Source: Lasioglossum baleicum
Taxonomy: Eukaryota; Arthropoda; Insecta; Hymenoptera; Halictidae
Direction: 5' to 3'
Assembly (NCBI RefSeq): GCF_051020765.1
Contig: NC_134931.1
Coordinates: 19,546,810 to 19,610,809, forward strand
DNA: 64,000 nt
Each line of letters opens with the position of its first letter. The first letter of the stretch is position 1. The notes beneath the pieces were generated by a model. The model was given only the letters and a program-made list of their open reading frames with translations, did no database searches and was not told the origin of the DNA. Below are positions 59,271 through 64,000 of this stretch, one piece after another. A program made the position numbers and the translations under genes.

Positions 59271-62200
59271 AGGCAAATTGAATAGCATTTGCAGGCTGTT
59301 TCGCCGGTAAACAGGCGGATGATAGATGATACGGACGTAGACTCCCCCCCCCCCCCCCCTCTACCACCCTCGCTTCTTTCGCGTTGGTAACTCGCGCTGT
59401 TCGCTCTGCATTTCGCGACCACTTTTCCTTTCCGCTTCTGCCTCGCGCCGGATACGGATATGCCGAGCTGCTCGATTCCGTAATCAACGGCTCGACGGCT
59501 CCGACAGCGGTGTCTGCCAAAGGATCGTTTGTCAAACTTCCCAGAAACGTACACCTAGAACCCAGATTCGAACGAGAGCCTCGCTTCACAATACATAGAA
59601 CTTTTATTTTATATAAGAACGCTTATGTTCTCGGGCAACGAGAAGACATTTCATTTGAAAATGATCTTGAAATCTCATGAAAAATAATATTCGATGAAAA
59701 TTCTCCACCATTGTCGGATGCACCACGTAAAATAACATAGCTTTGACTCGAACCATTATTCCATAAAGTTGGGAACGATGGAGACAATTGACACGTCCAG
59801 CTATTTTCCTTACTCGTTTGATTATGCGCTCGGCTACAGTCAGTGCCGAAAATGATTAACAAAATGGTTGACAGAATATTCTAGGAACTACTTTCCCTCA
59901 TTGAATAGAGTGCAAGAAGCTTAGTCAAGTTGCGTCCAGCGGTAGCATATCGTGTCCGAGCGGAATTTTTGCTAAACAACGGGGCGAAAGGCCACGGAAT
60001 CTGAATCCTATTGCCGGAGATTAATTCTTGGGGCAGCCGTGCAGTCCGGTATAATTATGTAACGGACGCATCGCGTTAGAAATGCGAAGCGCGGCGCGGC
60101 CGAGAAGCGAATTTCCTGCGGGGGCGGCGAAACAAAGCCGGGTATTAAACGGGCTGGTTATTAGAACATTTGTAAAACGCCGCTTACGGGCTTTATTGAA
60201 ACTGCACATGTATTCCCGTGGAATTACCGGTTGAATATTCGCAGTTTGTTCACGAACTTTCCAGCCGGGGCCCCGTGCTCGCGTGCCTTCCGCGCAGGAA
60301 TCAGCAAGCTTTTTCTGCAGTGAGTTCGTTGGCTCGCGTTATAATTAAAACGGGAACAGGTCTTTCCTGTAATCCGTTCTTTACAAATTAAGGCTGCTCG
60401 ACGGTTGAATTTCATTTCACCCAGGACGTTTCAAAAGCGTTCTGTAAATTCGCTGAGCAGTGGGGGAGGGAAGGGGAGGTTTGCAACGAAAACAGCTTGT
60501 GTCGGCTGCCCAAGCATTTTCGATTGAATTGTGTTTAAATCCCGGAACTATCCCGAACGAGAGATTGTTGCGAGTTTCGGCCGGGGCCGACGATTATTTC
60601 ATCAATTTCGCGGATGATACGCCGGCTGCCGTACACAATGGCCCGTCACTCGGAACCGGGACACCGGCCATCCCCTCACGAATTGGATCGACGTAATCGA
60701 AGCGGATAATTAAGAGCTACGACTGCAATCGAGTTGCGATGCACCGGAAACAGGAGTGGTTCCGCGCTCCAAGACGGAGGCACAACGTGACCGTCGTCGC
60801 GTCGCGTCGATGCCGTTCCCGAGGCTCTTAATGGCCTTACGTGACCGTTAATTACGGCCCGCGATCGAGAATCTTCACAGTTACTTGCCCGAGACCCGAT
60901 TAAGTAATTCGAACTAATTTCTGTATTTCGTTCGTAGCGATTGCAAGCGTTCGCCGAATTGATTGCTTACTTAGCCAATAATGCTCACCGATTTCCTGCG
61001 GAAAACGTTCAAACCATTTTCATTAATCCATCTTAATGAATTAAGAATCCATTATTAGGCTTAATTGCCTCTCACAAAAGAGTACACACTCTTATCTTCC
61101 GCACGTATAAAATACAGGAATAAAAATATTACATTTTTTATTTATTGACTAAAATTATATAGATCCTGAAAAAATTACGGCGATCTTAAATTTCATTGTT
61201 GAAATATCCATTTTAAAGTTTTACGTATCCCATATCTCCTGATTTTGTATTCATGATTTATTTGCGCGTTCAGTCGCACAAGCGTGCAAAGAGAACATCG
61301 CCTTTTTTCGCAATCTCTTTCAATTTCAATTAATAATTTATTCATCATCCACGAACGTACCTGTGTTTATAATAAGCAGATTTTTATCGAAAATAAAATT
61401 TCCTCGGAACAGTATAAAATTTATTTTCTGCGTCGGTATTTTAGTACTCTGACGCTAAAGTGGAAATATTAAATAAACATAATTCCCGCGGTTACATTAT
61501 ATTTCTCGAGTGGTAAAATATTCTCGAACCCGTCTGAACATTTTACGATTAAATGTAAGACGAGGTGAATAAGATGATAGTATTCAAACGGAAGGAGAAA
61601 CGAGTTCGAGGGATCGATACTTCATTCGCAGATTGCAATAACGCCCGGGAACTGAAGGTATAAAAATTGCACCAGCCCCGGTAGATTAAGACACTGTGTA
61701 CGTATGACACTTCGTTGCCTTATCTCCGGGATTCCATAATATCCTTGGGAAAGTTGTTCTTCATGTTCGTTTAATTAACTGTCAAACGCAGCTGCAGGCT
61801 CGATCTTTCAATTTATGAAAGACGACAGTCTTTACAAAAATATAATCCATTTCCGAGGCAATCTCGGGGAAATTATGATAGGACTAGATCACTCTTGCCA
61901 GGAACTTCCAAGGAATATCGCCCCTTTTCTGAAATATAGTATGAAAAGCAACAGGAGAATATTTTTCTTGGCTGACATTTCTCCTGACTGAAGCTTCTCC
62001 GCAGTATATTTTTATTATGATAATGCAACAATGTGAATTTTCTAGCTAGTATTTTCCTGATTACAGGTTGTCTTGTTCGAAAATATATTTAGCACCATTG
62101 TCAGTTTATAACCAAATCTAATTTACAAAATATTAATGCAGGAAATTACTGAACAGCGTAAAGGGTTGAACAGGTTCTGAGACTTCGGTCGAAGAAGCCG

Positions 62201-62451
62201 AAAAAGTCAAGGGACCTGCGTAAAATATTAAACAAACGACAATACAGAACAAGAGGGGAGGACAAGTACGAAATTTTCGACGAGGTTTCATTTAATTGCT
62301 TAATTATAAAAGTTGTTCGTAATGCAGGCGTCCGATGGGAGCGTCGGGCATGAGACGACCGGCCGGCTCCCCGGCTTCATGGTAATTCCCAAATTAATTA
62401 AAAGAAAAGTCCCTCGGCTGCTGAACTCCCCGCGGCTCCGTTCTGTCACCT
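59271..62451. other. Non-coding stretch
   Basis: No exon recognised. GC-rich and TAAT-rich alternation at 59.9-60.9 kb, AT-rich at 61.0-62.3 kb. Frames reach 106 codons. The region contains no tRNA or mobile element that I can recognise. Confidence 0.5.
59344..59359 (+). repeat. C homopolymer (16)
   Basis: Sixteen consecutive C residues, the longest homopolymer of C in the window. An assembly or length-calling weak point. Confidence 0.9.
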
Positions 62452-62459
62452 TATAAAAG
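62452..62459 (+). promoter_or_regulatory. Candidate TATA box
   Basis: TATAAAAG is an optimal TATA-box form. A start about 30 bases downstream would fall near 62482-62490 (GTGCAGCA). From there to 62627 there is no ATG, which fits a 5' untranslated exon ending at the donor-like site at 62628. A TATA word alone is weak evidence. The value lies in the combination. Confidence 0.35.
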
Positions 62460-62600
62460 TCGTAGACTCGGAGAGCTTGGAACGTGTGCAGCATCGGCCA
62501 GCGGGGCTGTTCTCTCCTCATTTTGCATTTCTAAGCGGCGAAGGGGGAGAGAGCGAGAAGCGTGGCTGGCCGTCTATCTGAGAGCAAAGTGCAGTAACGA

Positions 62601-62634
62601 TCATCTACTTTTTTCCTTTTGTTTCAGGTGAGTA
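62601..62634 (+). promoter_or_regulatory. Composite splice site: acceptor fused to donor (recursive-splice-like)
   Basis: A pyrimidine tract (CTACTTTTTTCCTTTTG) leads into TTTCAG, ending at 62627, and is followed without a gap by GTGAGTAT. This is the structure of a recursive splice site (zero-nucleotide exon) known from long insect introns, such as those of Drosophila Ubx. The alternative is that only the donor half is used, by a non-coding first exon starting from the TATA box about 170 bases upstream. The two are not exclusive. I found no equally good site elsewhere in the window on either strand by eye. Confidence 0.5.
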
Positions 62635-63719
62635 TTCTCGAGGGAGCGGTTCCTTAATCTATACACGTTCGTCCGACGGGAGAACGCTGACCGGTGAGTG
62701 CGAACCATGAATCTACGACGGGGAACTCGACGGACAATACAGTGAAAAGGATGACCACAGTAGCAGTAAACTATAATATGCAATCTAAAATGAAAAAAAT
62801 CACAATTCTCGGATCATATTGATCATATTGAGACGCTACCGTACTTGCGAAAATTTGCGTAACCGCGAAATCCCGAGTTAAATAATTTCGATCGCTTATC
62901 CGGTGCGCCGTCCATGCATCGTAGTTGCATAGGAGCCGGTGAACTGATAACAAAAGTGGCATCTGCATACTGCATACGATCTCTTGAATACGACGCGGAA
63001 AATACCTGGCCTCTCCCAAGTTAGCGAGCATGTGTTATAGCTTACGGTGCATAGGGGCGCACTTAGCGTGGTGCTTGTGTGTTGGTCGTCGCCGAGGGAT
63101 GGTATAGAGGGGGCTGACGAGAGAGTGTGGACGGAGCAGACGGTTGTAAGAGATCGCCGAGGTGGTCAACCAGTCTGCGATTCTGTCTTTTTCAAGCTCG
63201 GTCGTCGGACTTCCACGGGATACCAAACACGGCCGCAATAATTACCTGGAAAACGATCCGCGTTGGATATTCGGTTCACCAAGAAGTTTTCTCATCTTCG
63301 TCGCACGAAATATAATCAGGTTGTGCTATACGGCTATACAGTGGTATGCAAAGATAGAAAGCAAGTTGTCGAACAAAACGAAGTAATACGCAGCTCCAGA
63401 AATATGAATTTAATCAGCAAAATTTACGGCTCGAAGTTGTTCGGCTTCTTCGGCCTCAAGTCGATAAAACGAGCTCGGGCGTTATCGGGGAACGCCGTCC
63501 GATGAAAAAAAATCCCGCTAGTTTAATCTTCGTCTGCTGTTTATATAACACGATCAGACATCAACGCTCGAACGCTTAACATCGCGCTCGATGGACCGGG
63601 GACCGTGCGGGGGGCGGGAGGAGAACAGGAAACAAACTCGTTGAATTTTTCTCGTTTCATTTCACCACGGCTCGGCGCGGTGAGATTCCCGACACCCCTG
63701 TAGGAGTCTCGGTGTCTGG
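62635..63719. other. Non-coding stretch downstream of composite splice site
   Basis: If the site at 62628 is a donor, this is intron. Frames of 62-86 codons are present on both strands, none recognised. The block 63.1-63.5 kb has overlapping + strand frames without a domain. Confidence 0.45.
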
Positions 63720-63860
63720 ATGGCAATCGATTTTCCTCTGTCGTCGTCGACGTCGTTGTTACTGACGACGAATATTCACGAAGTCATCCGAGTCATTGAC
63801 ATTCACTGGGAGACGGCGGAGGCGGACGACATCAAGTGCGTGATGTTGCGAGGGGAGTGA
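63720..63860 (+). other. Small open frame, 46 codons, doubtful
   Basis: ATG at 63720 to TGA at 63858-63860, with G at +4 after the ATG. The product would begin MAIDFPLSSSTSLLLTTNIH and continue acidic (IHWETAEADDIKC). It is unusually non-repetitive and acidic for random sequence here, but there is no homologue I know. The frame is open upstream only to a stop at 63681, and no splice or promoter signal supports it. It is listed as a possibility, not a gene. Confidence 0.12.
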
Positions 63861-64000
63861 ATCTCACACATGCACCGCGAACCCTGCGATACGCCGCTCC
63901 GTTGCACCCGCTACTGCACCGTTGCACCGTGTATGAGCTCGCGCGCGCAAACCCGGCGAGCATACTGCGACGGGGTCTCGCCCTCTTCGTCCCTCGCGAA
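63861..64000. other. Non-coding end of window
   Basis: GC-rich with CGTTGCACC-like words repeated (GTTGCACCCGC, CCGTTGCACCGTG). No gene seen. Any feature crossing the window edge cannot be judged. Confidence 0.5.

Noticed and set aside
1..64000. CRISPR array, prokaryotic operon, phage or plasmid content
   Set aside because: No regularly spaced identical repeats, no long same-strand gene runs and no ribosome-binding-site pattern. The sequence is eukaryotic in character.

Overview
This 64-kb window looks like non-coding DNA from a eukaryotic nuclear genome, most likely an insect. No open frame exceeds about 240 codons. I see no bacterial gene layout, ribosome-binding sites or operons. What is present is typical of introns or intergenic DNA: (GA/TC)n microsatellites, short TIR-bearing transposon relics (MITEs), splice-site-like motifs and blocks of mixed base composition. 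The CpG-rich stretches (no obvious CpG depletion), abundant GA tracts and short TTAA-ended MITEs recall hymenopteran (bee, wasp or ant) genomes. That placement is an inference made by eye, and I cannot name a genus or a gene.

Layout. 0-16.5 kb: unique non-coding sequence with a degenerate ~20-bp minisatellite (about 1.07-1.51 kb), several GA/TC tracts, a G-rich tract at 6.5 kb and a pyrimidine-rich block at 11.3-11.7 kb. 16.5-19.4 kb: a transposon-relic cluster, with a possible repeat end at 16.55 kb, a truncated TTAA-type MITE abutting a pogo/Tigger-like MITE at 17.5-17.8 kb, and a ~40-bp-arm foldback at 19.2-19.33 kb. 19.4-28.6 kb: non-coding, with an AT-rich local duplication near 26.5 kb and an exact 15-bp inverted repeat at 27.2/27.45 kb. 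28.6-43.4 kb: three intact-looking copies (28.6, 30.3, 43.15 kb) and one ancient copy (35.25 kb) of the TTAA MITE, a tRNA-like relic at 29.06 kb, a set of related stem-loops at 30.9-32.0 kb, and the longest open frames of the window (two overlapping antisense frames at 40.0-40.8 kb). 43.4-58.8 kb: GC-rich and TAAT-rich non-coding blocks that could be cis-regulatory, with palindromes and simple repeats. 58.8-59.3 kb: a strongly purine-skewed block. 62.45-62.64 kb: the most gene-like signal, a TATA box followed ~170 bp later by a pyrimidine tract with TTTCAG joined directly to GTGAGT.

Function. I cannot assign any protein, pathway or RNA product. The best working model is that the window lies inside one or more very long introns and/or intergenic space of an insect gene. 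The 62.6-kb site would be either the donor of a non-coding first exon or a recursive (zero-nucleotide exon) splice point on the + strand. No 'system' in the prokaryotic sense (defence, CRISPR, mobile operon) is visible. The leads worth testing are the composite splice site, the MITE family, the foldback element and the repeated stem-loops.
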